From Chionis minor (Eukaryota; Chordata; Aves; Charadriiformes; Chionididae): a DNA stretch of 64,000 nt. The stretch spans positions 186,001 through 250,000 of the forward strand of contig VZSF01008733.1 in assembly GCA_013398295.1 (NCBI GenBank), given 5' to 3'. A model generated the notes under the pieces. It was not told where the DNA came from. It searched no databases and worked only from the letters and a program-made list of their open reading frames with translations. Shown piece after piece: positions 24,576 through 38,800 of this stretch. A program made the translations under genes and the position numbers. Numbering within the stretch: the first letter of the stretch is position 1; each line of letters begins with the position of its first letter.

Positions 24576-26551
24576 CAGGGAAGGCAGGAGGAGGAGGAGG
24601 ATGTGACAGCATGGAGGCACCTGAAGAAGCAGGTTATCTGTAGTAGTAAACCCATTGGCCGAATCATCTCTTGGTTCTCCTGAGCTACTCCATTGCTCTA
24701 GGTCATCTGCACTGGCCCTTTTTAGATGATTATCTGCTGAAGGTGAGGATGATGATCCTGCTTTAATTTTATGTGAGTTTTACCTTCATATGAATGCTTG
24801 GGCATTGACAGAACAATTCTTCTTGAATGGGAGTGAGGTAAGAAACAAGATTTGGTCAGTGCACAGAGCTTATTTATGGTGCCTTAGCTACACCGTGTGA
24901 TTGAGCAGTGCCCCTTGGCTTAAAGGAAGCTAAAGAAGAATCCAGCTGAGCTGTCCCTTCTGAACATGATGTTTAGCCTCAAATTTTATGCCAGCTATTC
25001 TCCCTAGTTGTCAAAAGGGCTAAAAACTCTAGAAGATAAAGTAGGTTTTTTTAATTCAAGAAAGCAAACAAACAAGAAAGCAGAAGTTTCCATCTTCAGT
25101 TAAATATGTCCAGAGTAGGATTTGTAGTTTGGATGAAAATAACGTTAGAGACAACAGGGATGTGAGAGGAAGTCAAAGCTGTGCTCTCTGAGTTACAAGC
25201 TAGTGACATGAACCTCACTTTCTGATTAGTGTCTTGGCCATTGGTCATCCATTCAGTCTTTGGCACAATTTCACAGGAGTGTCTATACAGTAGAATAATT
25301 TATGCAGGAGGTATAATGATAGCCTCTCTTTTGAACAGCTGATAAACTCTTGGTGCAGTTACTTTCTGCCCTACGGAGGACCCAGAGATGAGTCTCCAGT
25401 TTGCTTTGTTCAGGTTTGGGCCCTCTGTTTCCTGTATCCTAAATGACCACCATACCTTTGGGATATTGCCTATACCAACATGGAATTGGGGCATGTCTCT
25501 CTCTTTTTTAACCTTTGGGAGGGGAAAAGCAGTCCCATCAGGAAACAGGAATATTTTTTTCACCTTGGAAAATTCCACGGCCTAGGGACAGTGTTTTGCA
25601 AAATGTGGCATGTGATCTTGTGAAGAAGTAGTGCACTTGTATTTTTAAAGTTGATTGCTATTAAATAGATTCTCACTCAAAGAGCTTCATGGAAAAATAT
25701 GATATTTGCGCTTTCTTGTGTTGGGATAGCATAATGGGATAAAATATGGCTTTTTAAGACCTCATATTGCTACAGTGTTTGAGATGGCATGAAGTCACTG
25801 CAACCAATAAACATTATAGAAAAATGCTACTGAACTAAGTAAGGAATGCCAGTAGAAAAATCATTCGGGTTTTTTCCCTAGATTAAGACATTAAGAAGAT
25901 CTTAAAAAGTTTATTAAAATCACAAGTCACTATTACTGAAGAATGAAAAATTCTTTTAATTAGGAGCATGTTTGCGACACAAAAAACCCCATGTTTGGGA
26001 CACACGTTTTTGGTGGGACGTTAATATGCTTCTTACAGAGACCACTGTACATGTATGCAGTAGCAGTGAATCTCCAGGATAATACCTCGGTCTGACTAGG
26101 TAAAATGCAGCTTGTCCCAAAGGCATCTCACTTCAGAAAATAACATCCCAGACACTTCCCAAGAGCTCATTCTTGTTCTGCTATGTGTTTCCTTTTCTTT
26201 CTTCTCTTTTTAACCCTGTCCTCTATTCATCATATTTATTTCTGTGGAACCTGCCACTTGAATGCCTCTGCTGCTGTAACACCATCCCAAGAGCATGTTT
26301 GCCAAACTGACAGCTGTTAAAGAGGGTGTCACAATATATTTAGCATAAAAAAATGCTCAATTCAACTTCTCATCTCTGCCAAGTACTGTGGGTCCACAAC
26401 AAGCCTCCATGGCTTGTGTGCAGTCTGACCTGCTCCTGCTGCTACAATGTCATTAGCTAATAAATGCTTTTTGCAAGGCTTTGAAGGATACTGGGAAGGG
26501 GCAAGGAAGGGACGTGCAAAGAAATAGTTAGTCTCATTTGCAAGTTGATAA

Positions 26552-26690
26552 CCAATTAAAGACCCGTTCTAAGGCTGAACCTTATTAGCAACCTATAAAA
26601 GTGGTACCCAGGCACAAGGAAGAAAACTCCACCAAAAGATCATCAACATCTCCAACTCAAGGTGCTGGAATATTGCCACAACATCCCAAG
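26552..26690 (+). promoter_or_regulatory. Candidate TATA promoter with short first exon
   Basis: CCAAT at 26552-26556 and TATAAAA at 26594-26600 are spaced as in a classical core promoter. About 90 bases further, CCAA followed by GTAAGG at 26690 could be a splice donor. This is a motif-level prediction only. Confidence 0.25.
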
Positions 26691-27968
26691 TAAGGCAGAC
26701 TGACAGTCAATCTTGGGACTCAAAGAGTGGACAGGACATTAGATAAGGGAGTACTTATATCTTGAAAATGCATGCTTTTTAATAGTGTTTTTTTAATAAT
26801 TTCTTGAACTTTTAGATCCCTTTAGTATTTATGATTTTGCCTTGGCAAGTATCCTACTTGGAATATAACACTCACAACAATACAATGATATATCTCACCC
26901 TAAATGTCTTGATTTCTTCTTGTTTTCATCTCTAAACACAGTTTCTCTCATCTGGGGATGAAGAGAGAGGGGGAGAAACTTTCACAGATTGCTATTGTGT
27001 TTAACTTCCTCTAAATTTGAAAATGTTCCTACTTATTGTTCCTACCCTCCAAAAGGGACTTATGCCTGGTGAGGCATATTTTCAAAGGAGAACGCCAAAG
27101 CTTCTAATGGCAATAAATTTTCTGATCAAAAATAATTATGAGGAAGGAGATGCCTTCCATGTAAACTACAAGGCTTTTCAAATTTTTTCCAAAAAAACCT
27201 ATTCCTTGTTTTCATCTAAAAATATCTCAGCTATTGCAATTGAGAAGCAAAATACTTCACTGAAAAATTTCTACTAAAATAGTGATTTTTCTTAGAAGAC
27301 TTGCAGTGGAAAAAATATTCAGCTGGAAAGAAAAATTACTCAGAGAACAGGCTTTGATGGAAAATATTCAACAATCCTACCAAAGATTTAATTCCTGCAA
27401 AAGAAATATAGTAGCCTGTCTTCCATTTGCTCAGCCTGTCAGCTTCTTCTGACACCATTGATCCTGCTTTTTTTGTCTTGCCATTTTGTTCTCTTATTTG
27501 CTTTGATTCATTTCTTGGGATTGGTGGAAGACTTTACTCAGCCTATTCCAACTTTCGGAGGGTTTCCACGAGCAGCGGCTGGGACCCTGCTTCCTTCTCT
27601 CCCTCCCCACCTACTCTGTGAAAGTCATCATTCACCTTTACTGCACCACAGAGTCACAATCTGCCTTCCCATTCAGTGCTTGTCTGCAACGAAGCCCCAG
27701 CAGGCCACTTCTCCCACCCTGCCTCATGCATGTTTAGGTACTACTGCTGCCACTTCCATGATTGCTCTGTGGAGCCCTCAGCTGAGCACCTCTCACCAGA
27801 AGTAAACTCACATTAGTGCTGGGAGACTTGGCTTGTGCCCTCTTTAGCCAAAGCTTTGCTCAAGATTGTTAAACCCTTTGTCAGGGAGGCTTTGATGCTA
27901 GGAATTAACTTGAAAGGGATTTGATAACCAAGGGCTATATTGATGATGCAGAGCTCTTCATTGAAGAG

Positions 27969-27988
27969 CGCGCACACACACACACGCA
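27969..27988. repeat. CA microsatellite
   Basis: CGCGCACACACACACACGC type dinucleotide run. Confidence 0.8.
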
Positions 27989-30042
27989 CCCCCAACATCT
28001 CCTGAATTTTGAGCAGATTCTCTAGTTGTCATGGAAACAGCCTAATTTGCTCTCCTTTTGTGATTTAAGTAAGCATGATGTAAAAACTCTTCAATAAATG
28101 ATGTTAAAACATCCTGAGTTTTGGTAGTGACATTGGGCAACTTGCCACTTGGCCTAATTTAATTGCTCTGAAGCTATCACCAAGTGTATAATTCAAGGTT
28201 TCCTTTTAACGCAAAAGCTCTTAAAAGTTTGGATGGCTGCAAGGGAAAGAGGAGGGGGAAGGAGCAGCTGCTGTTCTTCGAAAGTGAAGCATCTCCAGGA
28301 GCAAGGGGATAGTTTTGTCCCTTTTTGCGGCAGAGAAATCCATCACAGACAAAAGCAAAAACTTGGTCGAGATTTTTTTCTCTCGTAAGACCACCTTGAA
28401 CTCGGTGGAAAGGCAAAAGCATCTGCAATTCCTATGCCCTGTTCTCCTGGGGAAGGCAGCACGACTCTCCATCCTGGATCGTGGCTGTGACAGACGTAGA
28501 CAGCCCAGCAATTTAGAACGTGAATATAGCTGTGGGTTGTCCCAGCTTCCTGCCAGTCCTTTGCCATGAAGACAATGCCTAAAGAAAGACATTGCCTTTA
28601 GGAAAACCGCTGGTTTCTCACCGGCAGTCTGCCTGTGCAGCTATGCTGGTGCTCGGGGTTGACTTCAGCCTCCTGTCTCTACTGCTTCTAGAGGCAGAGC
28701 TAAGGGATACCCAGCCAGCCAGTCCTGGGAGATGAGCCAAACTGAACACTGGTGTAGGAGTTGCTTGAAGGAGTTTGGGCCCTAGTGCAAATTTGAACCT
28801 CACATTATTATGATAGTACGTATATAGACTCCGCTGGATAAATATTGGCACAGGGGAAGCAGAGTGCAAGGGTGTTCTTGGACTCTAAGGGATGCAGGCT
28901 CCTATGAGGGAAGAAGAATGGCTTCTTCATCCTGCCTATTTATTTTTCAGTTACGGTGGAATGATGTGACTGTTTGTAAATACTGTGCGCGTGAACATGT
29001 ATTAGCAATAGCTGTCAATATCGCTGTGAACGGTCATTAAAAAGCCCTGCTGGCTGCTTGGTCTGACCTGGGGGTGGAAGGGGTTGTCCCACTGAGGTCC
29101 TCCGCTTCTAGCATTGTTCCCATAACAAAAATCTCTTCAGGCAAATGAGGTGGTCTGAGGCTTGACTTAGATAGTGACAACCCTGTTAAGGGAAGCTGCA
29201 GTGCTCTGTAACTCTTCAAAGAAAGCGTCACCTGAGAAAAAAGAGCAGTGTTCATTTTGGGAAAACTACTACTTGGGAAATACAGGTGCAGTTAGTTGTC
29301 ACTACAAATTTTTGGTCAGAAAAAAAAAAAAGGCAAAACAGAACAGCTCAGTCATTTGGTCTGGGGGAAAACTGCCACTTTGGTGCATGTTTTTGGCATA
29401 GGCATTCAAAATCCCACTGCAGGCATGTGAAACTGCAGTCCCTGAGTGGTGCATATATGAACCCTTCTCTTTCAGGAACCCTGTGCTTTCATCCCTTGGG
29501 TGTCTGAACTGATGGCATGACAGTGCAGTTGCTGAACAGAAGATATCATGATACAAGGCAGTCTTTCCCATTTCCTTGTGATCTCCTTGTTTTGTCACTC
29601 CCTTCTGCAGAGTGGTTTTATGCTTTTTTTTCACATCTTGTATTCAGGAAAGAGGCAAAGTGTTTGATGTGCTGCAGTATCGCTTTGCCTGGACAGAAAT
29701 CTCTGCGTCCACTGAGATGGTAATGACCATTCACCCAGGAAATACTGTATTGTGGGCTGGGGATGGATGTACAACAATAAAACGGGAATGCCATGGCTTT
29801 AGGGGGAGGAGGAGAAGAGGGATGGAATGGGAAATACAAGTGGGTAATCTAAGGTCTCCTTTTCAGGAGAGTGACAGATTCTGGTTTCTTTACCCGCCTC
29901 TCTGATAAAAGCCTGCCAGTGGGGGTGAAGACTGTGACACCAGAGCCTGCACACCCTTGTTGTTTTACTAAATTATTCATCCTGTTCCTGTGATAATATA
30001 GTTATAAGGAGGAGCCTAATTTAATTTACTGTCTGGCTTTGG

Positions 30043-30195
30043 CCAATAGGGTGATAAGGATCCAGCAGAATGGGATGACGGTGAATCCTGCTAGTGTGCT
30101 GTGTATGTGAAGCAGGAGGGACTGGCAGTTTGTGTGCAGGGCGGAAAGCGAATAGGTCCAGGGCCCCCGGATTAGCAGACTAAGGAAAGGTAAGG
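30043..30195 (+). promoter_or_regulatory. Candidate promoter and first exon with consensus donor
   Basis: A CCAAT box at 30043-30047 and a GATAAGG motif just after it precede a locally CpG-containing stretch. AAAG followed by GTAAGG at 30190-30195 is a near-perfect donor. It could be a non-coding 5' exon of SYN3; no transcript evidence is available from sequence. Confidence 0.22.
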
Positions 30196-32458
30196 AAGCG
30201 AGTGGAACCGGGATGTGCCAGAATCATATGCTGACCCTGTGCTGCAAGGGTGTTTTTGTTTGTAGGAAAGCACTCTGCAGGCAATATTTTCCTGCAGGGT
30301 TTGGAGGAAAGAGGAATGTGTGTGGTGGCACTTGCTCAGTGCATGTAGCGTGTGCCTTTGTCTTTATATGTGCTGCAGGGGTTTGTAACGCTGCATGTTG
30401 ATTGTGCATGTCTGTATGGAGATGCCTGTGTTTTCTGTGGATAGAGCGGCAACGTATGAAGCCTCTGCATTGTAAATGTGACGAGAGGAGTCAAAAGGGA
30501 GAAATTACCTCTTGGGCAGTGCGGGGAAAACATTAGTGCTTTCTGGTTTGATTGAAAATGGAAATGTCGAGGCTCTTAGTGAGCTGTTTGCAAATAAAAA
30601 AGAGCAAGCGTGTGTGCATCTGTCTATGTGTGTATCGGATCTGCAGTGAAATGTGAAAATGGGAAAGAGGAGGTCAGACTGTAGCATTAGTCATGGCAGG
30701 TGGAGATAAATTGCAAACAATCTGTGTAATCAGATTCTCTAACATGGAGAGTGCAAGTGAGTAGGAAAGTGGATTAATCCTAGCTGCTGAGCCAGCTACA
30801 CCTGGAAAGCAAAGGGGGGAATCAGGACAGGTTATTTGACTCTCTAGAAGGACCAATGATCAAACCATCCTGTTTGCCTGCTGCTAGAGAGATAACCTAT
30901 TGAATTGCTTCCACAGATTTGCTATCTCCCTTGTAATGATGGGAAGAAAGGGTGAGCATTTCTGAGGATCAGGTTAGAGCTGACAAATTAATGTTATCTA
31001 GAAGAGCAGGAACACATCAAGCAAATTAGCCTCTGCTCTTCCCTTTGTTTCATTGCCTTTGCTCTGATAACAAGTGACTGCTAAACAGACAGGGCAGGTG
31101 GGGGAAACTGGATTACAAATGTGAAAAGTGGCATTAAGCCACGCAGGCAGGGAATGTTTGCAGTGATGATGCTAAAATAGTACTTCTGCAGCTTACACCT
31201 TTGCAAGCCTTGAAGACAAGGCTGTCCTGAGCTGGGTAACCTTAGCCCAGTTACTAACCGGAGTGGGGATCGCAGCTTGCTGTGAGGCATTAACAGGTTT
31301 AGCTGCTTCTTATATGTTTTCACCAACTCATTCTTTTTAAGCTAGGATCCAGATGAAGGTGTTGTTGAGACAAAGATGTTGCTCACCTGTGGATATCTCC
31401 TCTCAGTTGGAAACTAACTCTTATGATGAATGCTGAGGGAGGTATGCTTTTTGTGCTTGCTCAGGAAGCAATAGCCAGAGGCTCCCTTCAAAAAGAGCAG
31501 TAAGGCAGAAAGCCCCACAAGGAGAAGTAACAAAATGGTTTGTCTTGGATTAACCAAACCTGTTTGCCCAGATAAGTTCTCCATCCTTCCTGACACCAAA
31601 TCTCTTGCGTCAGAGGTTAAGCTTCCCCTACGCAAACTCCTTTTTTTTCTGTGGTTTCCTCATACAGCCCAAAGATGAGAAAATACAAACATGACTGATA
31701 TTCCCATCAGAGAGCACCTCCCTGCTCCTGTCTATCCTCTGTCCACGAGCTCTCCTGAAGTCTCTGAGATGTGCTGTTTGGGGTGACAGGCTGAGTCTGA
31801 CCCGCTCTGTCTCACAACTTGTGCACATGCCCCAGCTGAGACCAAAGGGGCACTCACCTGGCACAGGTATAAAAATACTCCACCTTACAGAGGATATTTG
31901 TATTCGATGATGGAAAACCCAAAGGGAATGTGCAGCAGCTTCTGGTGGGATGGAGCAATGCTCTCCTCATCTCACCCTGAAAAACAAGGCTAAGAGCGTA
32001 TACCATAATCTAGCAGGTTTTTTGTTTCTTGGTTTCTCATTCCTCTTTCCTGTCCTTCAGTTCCTCTAAATTAGCAAAAGCTTGGTCATAGTTGAGTTTC
32101 ACTCCAACTTGCAAAGCACTCACAGCAACAGAGTGAGCTAAAAAATGAAGCAAAACAAGCCTTGCCATCTGAAAATAAACTCCCCAGTCTAATAAACTTA
32201 TCTTCCCTTATGTCTGCCCCAGCAACAGAAGAGTAATTAAATAACTTGCTTATTCACATGCTCCAAAAGGCTGTGTAGCTTCCAGGTGCAGAGCAGGAAG
32301 CTCTCCTTACTAAGAAGGGGACAGACACTGGACACACCAGGAGAGTCCATCTCTCTGTGCATCAGAGGAAGCTGTTCACATTTGCCCGTTTCAGGATATG
32401 CATCTTCCTTGGGAGAGGCACACAGTGGGTTTGGCAGGAGAAGCATCCCTCTGACACT

Positions 32459-32600
32459 GCAGTGGCGGTAGCCTGGCGTTCGCTTGCAGCGTTTATTGCC
32501 GGTTGGGTGACTACATTGTTTGCTTCTGCCCTCCCAGTCAATAGCGAGGCTCAGGAATGGGCAAAACGCCAGCGTATTCCCGGGGAAGCTTACGTCATTG
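32459..32600. promoter_or_regulatory. Small CpG-dense patch with CRE-like site
   Basis: About ten CpG dinucleotides fall within roughly 130 bases (32466-32596), against a CpG-poor surround. The patch ends with TTACGTCA at 32590-32597, a CREB/ATF-type site. Clusters of this sort often mark unmethylated promoters or enhancers. It is too short to meet common CpG-island length thresholds. Confidence 0.4.
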
Positions 32601-32869
32601 CCAATTCACTGGTGCCAGAGACTGTGCTGGAAACCTGAGGTTGCTTTTGCCATTAATTGCCCAGATGATTAATTCATGCAATGATATCATTTTCCTGGGT
32701 GGAGGTTAGGAGGTTATGTACTCTAGTAATGAGGGGCGTGATGGGATGCAAAACTTGTGTTCCTTATTGATGCTAACTCTAATTAAAACAAAGTAATCAC
32801 AGTGTCCTCCACATCATCCTTCCTCCCCCAGAAAGGGTACCATTTTTCTCTGGCTCTCCACTTGTCCCC

Positions 32870-32896
32870 TTCTTTTTTTTTTCTCTTTTTTTTTTT
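32870..32896. repeat. T-rich tract
   Basis: Two runs of about ten or more T are separated by CTC. Confidence 0.8.
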
Positions 32897-35800
32897 GAGC
32901 GGGTGGAGCATGTGATGTGTGGGCAATTCTCTTATGGGGTTTGTAGTATTGCAAATTCTACCCTAGAAGACCAAAATATAGTGCCCTTAACTTTCACAAC
33001 GCCTCCATAATAAGGACCATTGCTTTAATGTTAACATTTAATTTAGGCTTTTTCCACCTTGCAAATCTCATTCCTTTCAAAAATTCCTTGTATTTTTGTC
33101 ATTTACACTGCACTTTCCAGCATGAAAAAACCACAATTATCCTCCTTTAAAAAAAAAAAGAAAAAGGGAAAAAAATGAATTTGGTTCTTATTACACAGTG
33201 ACCAGTGTATTGTACTGTGACATTCTCCCTCAGAGGATGCTGCTCTGTCTATAGAGGTGTAGGATCATTTTTCAGTCAGTCTCGAAATTCTTCAGAATGT
33301 CAGGTTTTGCAATAAACACTCTAAGATTTTTTATTCTTTTTTGAAGTTTTTAGGCTAAAAATTCCTTTCCTGGCACTTTAATAGCTAAGCAAATAAGCAC
33401 AGAATTCACAGATGGGAATAACAATGAACTGTGCCAGCCCAGATACAATTAATAAAGGTAAAGGTGCAGTGACTTGATCTGATAATCTATTGGTAGGTGA
33501 AGCTGCTAACTCAAAATGTCAAACAAAACACCCAGGGCATTTTCAGAGCTGTTGTAAGAGCATTTCTTTTCAAACCACGTCACTGTTCTGCCTCCTGTAT
33601 TACTCCCCCTCGCTCACTCCAGTGTTTCTCTTCTCCCCTCAGGCCTTGGTGTTTTCAGCTGGCTTGCATCCCCAGAGATTTGCAAAGCCCTGGATCATAA
33701 GTTTTCAAACAGACTCGGTAAGACCAAATGAAAACCTTCCAATTTCTAGATATACCTGTTGTTTGTAGGAAAAAATGGTTTCCTTTCTCTTTAAGCAGCG
33801 GGGAAGCCGTGCTATCCCTCCATTCTGGATAATTTTTCATTTCTTCCCATCCTTCATGGTTTGTTGTGGTATTCTCCTACCTCATCTACAGTTTAGAAAA
33901 TGTCAAGGTATTTTTCTTGAATGCTGACAAACAGCAGAGGTCTGATTAGCAATTGTAGCGGATCTGTTACCAGTTCAGTACTGTAGACTCCTATATATTT
34001 GTAATACAGTTATCAAGGAAAATTAAGTGATTATGCAGAACTAACGATGTCTGTATTAATGGCTGTCAGGTTCCAGACACTCATCTATTGTCTGCTTAAT
34101 GAGAAATAATCCTACTGTGTCTGGGCAGATCAAACGCTAAAGCAAGGGTGCAGTATGACTTTGCTGCCGTTAGCAGACTACACTGGCCAAAGGAAAGGTG
34201 GCCTAGAGCGCATGCTTGTAATTTAGATCCTGCTCATAAAGGGGAAAAAAATAATGAGATGGCCTTGGAAAAGTAAGAAAATGAGTCTGTGGTGTGGCCT
34301 TCGGGGTGGAAATGATCTTTTGTCCTGGTGACAGCGCTCTGTTGCAAAGGGCTGAATTCTGCACTGCCACCAGAGTGACGTGAGGGGGAAGAAAAGTTTA
34401 TCTGCTTCCTAGGGTGGCCTGTGGTGGGCTGTCACAGGGGGAAACAGAACAGATTGGATGGGGTAGCAAAAAGCCCTTTTCCAGGCTTCCTGGAACTGGG
34501 AGTATTGCCTTCAAACCACTTCTGAGAGAGTAACTGCAGTCATTTGTAAAGGCATGTTAAATTTTGCTGTAAACTACCAGACTGGGATACGAGCAAGACA
34601 GACAGCTGCTGTGTTGTACAATGCTCCAGCCTGGAGAACATGAGCAGCATTGTCTTCCTATGGGTCGGAAAAAGAAGTCAGAGTTCATGTTAAAGGGAGG
34701 AAACCAGAAACAGTGGAGAGACGAGTGAAGAGCTGTACAAAGTGGAGAAGAGGGGTGTGCCTTTTTTTTAAAGAAAGAAATTTCATTTTTGCCAGACGTT
34801 GTGGATTTTGGCTGACTTATTTCCTGCTCTCAGCAGGCACTGGAGCCAGCACTTCTTCCCTGTATGCTTCAACTGGAAAACATAGAAAAGCATTGGCTTC
34901 TTTATTTCTTCTCATACACAGGAGCAAATGCACACACACCAACTCCTTTTAAAAGATGGCAACCAGTGTCTTCAGCCAGGTCTCCACAGTTTAAAATGGC
35001 TGTTTGTTCAGTTCCTTCAAGTGTAAAAAGTGTGCTAACTCAAGCTCTACATTTTAATTTACAATTTAATTTTACATTTAGTTGACAATGGTAGAAGGCA
35101 TTATTTTTTAACTTGCTGGGCCTGGTCCTTTAGAAACGCAAGGCTGTTTAAGAAAGGATACTAATAAACACCATTTCAGTAAAAAGTGGCACTTAAAACC
35201 ATTCACATTAGTTGGAGCAGAACAAGAGGTTAACTGATGCATCATTCCCATCCAAGTGAATGAAGAAAGTCCCACTCCACTGAGACTCAGGACTTCCAAG
35301 CCTGGTGGAAAAAAACCATCCAGAAATGCTTATGCCATACCTCTTATGTAGCCAATGCAAAATATTTTTAATCTAGAAGGACTGGTAGACTTTCACCAGC
35401 ACTAAATTAACTTCATAAGCAAATACAAGCCTATTTACATAGGACTATTAGAAAAGCAAAACCAATAGCAGCAGAACATTCAGCTTCAAGATGATTAGAC
35501 CTTTGAAATTTGTTGTTTAAAATATAGTAACACCCATTTTTTAAGACAAAACATATTGTTTTTATTATAGGATATCTTTGCCCTGTGGCTTCTTTTGTCC
35601 AATACAATGAAAATATCCATTACACTGTCATCTTCCTCCCCCACTTTAATCTGTAACTTGCTGGTCTTAGGGTAAGGCTGAACAGCCCTGTAGTACATTG
35701 CAGCCCAGGAACACGTTGAAGACTTTCTTGGCTGCAGAAACACTTTTGCTTGACTCTGCAGAACAAGCTGATAAACTCCAAAGGAAGATGCTAGAAAATA

Positions 35801-38800
35801 TCGATCCCTGGTACAGAAAGAAGTCAAGAAAACCAGGAGTTTTCTCATTCAAGTTATCAGCACAGCACAGTTGTGATGTAGTGCAGTGGAGAAAAAAAAA
35901 TAAATGGAAGTTTGGGACAAAGGATGATCACATGATCCCAGAGGGGACAGACTGGGTGTTTCTGTCCCTGGGTCACCGCGTGCACCTCTGATGCACTGTG
36001 CCCGTCACAGGCAGCTGCCAGGAACTGCGGGTACAGCACATGGCCAGGGCACAACATAGGGAAACACACTCGGCACCCAGCTCTTCTCTGAAGTGGGCTT
36101 AACAAAACCAGACAATGTGACAAGTTAGGAAGCTTTTATTTTTTTTTTAGCCCTGAAGTTTCTGGTTTTGCTGCTTAAAGATGAGACTCAGTGCCCATGT
36201 TTCCCTTCTGGTTGCTAAAGCATTAATGCGCTTTGGTGAGAGGGGTTGGATGAAACGCTGCACTCCCTTCCAGCAGCTGAAGGCTGCCGTATTTAGCTTG
36301 ATGCATCTATCTAAAATAGGCCTGTGTGTATTTAGTTAATCTTGCAGGCAGGGTTTCTTACTTCAGCAGCCTTGTGAAGTTTCTTTTAACAGGAGAGAGA
36401 GGAGTAGGCGAGGTAGGGGGGATGCTGTTTTATAATAAAACTGAAAGAGGCTGCCAGGAATTAACATGAAGGTTACCTTGGTTTACTCTGGGCAACCTTA
36501 ATAATTCAACAGAGCTTTTCAGTCAGGGCTTCCCCTGCTGTTCCCCACAGGGGCAGTTTCATGTATGAGAGTTTCTTGAGACCGTTCAACATGCCAGCTC
36601 CTAAGAAACAGAAGGCACAGGAGAGGATGGTGCCTGTCAAGAGCTAGAGCTGACAATCCCTATTAATGTGCAGGGAGGCTTTTCCCAGGAAGACTCTTTG
36701 ATGTCTCTGACTCTTGGTCACAGGTCACGGGCCTCTGGCTTTACATGTCATGCCTCTGTCTTGAAACAAAGTGCCACCTCTTTTGCTGAGCCCCCTGGTC
36801 GGACTGTGTGACTATTGTCCCCTGCCTAGGAGTGACCCACAGAAAGAACAGGATGATGCCTTTAGTTACCTGGGGCAGTCACAGATCTTCTGGAGTCACT
36901 AGCTGGCATCTCCCGCAAAAGTCATGCCAGCTGTTCAAGATCATCTGCCTTCCACTGCAAGAGAGAGGGATCAGATCCAAACCCCAAACGTTTTGTATTT
37001 CAGTGAGAATCCCGTTGAAGTTCATGAGAATTTTGCTTGAGCTGGAAGGGAAGGAATTGACTCTGCTTTCTGAGATAGTTGCCAGTTAAATAAGTAGCAT
37101 TGTGAGTTTTTCTGTACGCTCTGTTCTGCTAACTTGCACACAGTATTGGAGTTTGGTAAATGTTCCAGTAAAAGTAATGCAGTAATCAGAGAAAGATATA
37201 AGACATGAGCTTCTGCATTGCTATGGCATTTCATCTTTTGGATGGAAAAGTGTTGTGGCCAGCTTTGGTTGCCTGAAATAAATGATAACAGTAACATGCT
37301 ATTAACTTTCGATATCTAAACCTCATAATTATTAGAATTATTATAACTAACTATTAGAAGTAGTCAGCCAGCAACATTTCAGTGGAGCATTTCTTCACTG
37401 AAAGACCACAGCTCATCAGCTGTGAGACAGGCTCTGGAAAGGCCATCTTTGAATATTTGTTTGGGAAAGAAAGCCTACAAATGAATGGGGTATTTGATAC
37501 AACATTTACGTGTTACAAGACATTTTGGAATATTTGTTGTCCTGTTTTGGAGCAAAAAATATTTTGAAATGGCAAAATTTCTTTGAAATGAGCAGGCTGG
37601 TTCAGAACCTACTCTAACAAATATAAAAATTTTCAACTGGACCATTCTTAGCCCAGCTCCATGTGTCTCCCTGCACTGTAACTCCTCCCATACAGCCATG
37701 TCTGAAAAGAACTTAGTGCTCCTGTTCAGAAGAACACACCCCTTCAGCTCCGCCTCTGTCACTTTGCCTTTCTCTCCATCTCGTCATTAGGTGGTTGTGA
37801 TCAGCTGAGGGCCCTGAGGTATTTCTGAGGGAGTTGTCCTCTGGCTTGAAAACAGAGAGGATGCTAACAGGGTTTAATTCTTAGTGAGGCATCTACAACT
37901 GCAATGTTCTTCAGAGCCTATAACACCTTAGACTAATAGAAGCAATAGCTGGTTACCTTCACACTATGCTGTAAGTCCCGTATATTTCCCCAGAGCAGAG
38001 TAGGTGATGAAGAATAAATAGACTCTTCAGTTGCCTAACCTCCTAAGTGTGTGTTTTTATTCTTAGTGGTAGTCCATCAAGGGCTACAGGCAGGTTAAAA
38101 AAAAAAAACCTCTTTTTTTAACAGAGAGCAAAGCACATGTCTGTTTCATGGTACGATCAAGGCTAGCAGCTGGTGGGGGAGGTGGAATAATCATCAGCAA
38201 TAAATCTTCTGAAACCCAAAATACAGATAGGGTGTTCACTTTAACTAACAGCAGGTTCTGCGTTTCCTTTTGGCAAAACTTACATTTCTTTGCTAACACA
38301 GAGCAGTCATTATACTTAATAGGTGGGAACACTCAGTTACTAACTAGGTTTTCCAGCACAGTTTCACTAGAAAGAATGTTCCTGCCGCTGTTTTGTTAGT
38401 ATTAAGGAGCATGAGGCAGGTGCTGTGATTGCACAAAGATGCCAGCAAAGACCAACAGTTTGATCAAAGTCTGCAGCCTCGCTGCTGCTTGCTAGCAAAG
38501 AAAGCTTGGTGCACTGTGGCTGGCAGCAACCCCAGGGGATGGGCTCGGCCATGAGGCTCAGTGATGAACAGGCAGAGGGAGGGCAGGGCCAAGGCTGACA
38601 AACCAGCTGCCATCTCCAGCATCGCTTGGCAATGTTTCTTGTTCAACCTTCGGGGTAGCACAAACTGAGAAACCAGCTCAGGTAGGGATTGCTGCCAGGC
38701 ACTGACTAGCCCTGCACATGATGCACCGGCAGCAGCTGCTGCTCAAGATCTAGCTGCCCAGGAGGCAGCTGCTGCTTTACAGCATGAACAACTGAGCTCT

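Larger units (their letters stand above)
24576..32458. other. Non-coding region with scattered promoter-like signals
   Basis: No coding gene recognised. It holds a CCAAT-TATA pair near 26552-26600, a second weaker RFX-like site at 28025-28038, a CA microsatellite at 27969-27988 and a consensus donor at 30190. Each is described separately. Confidence 0.5.
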
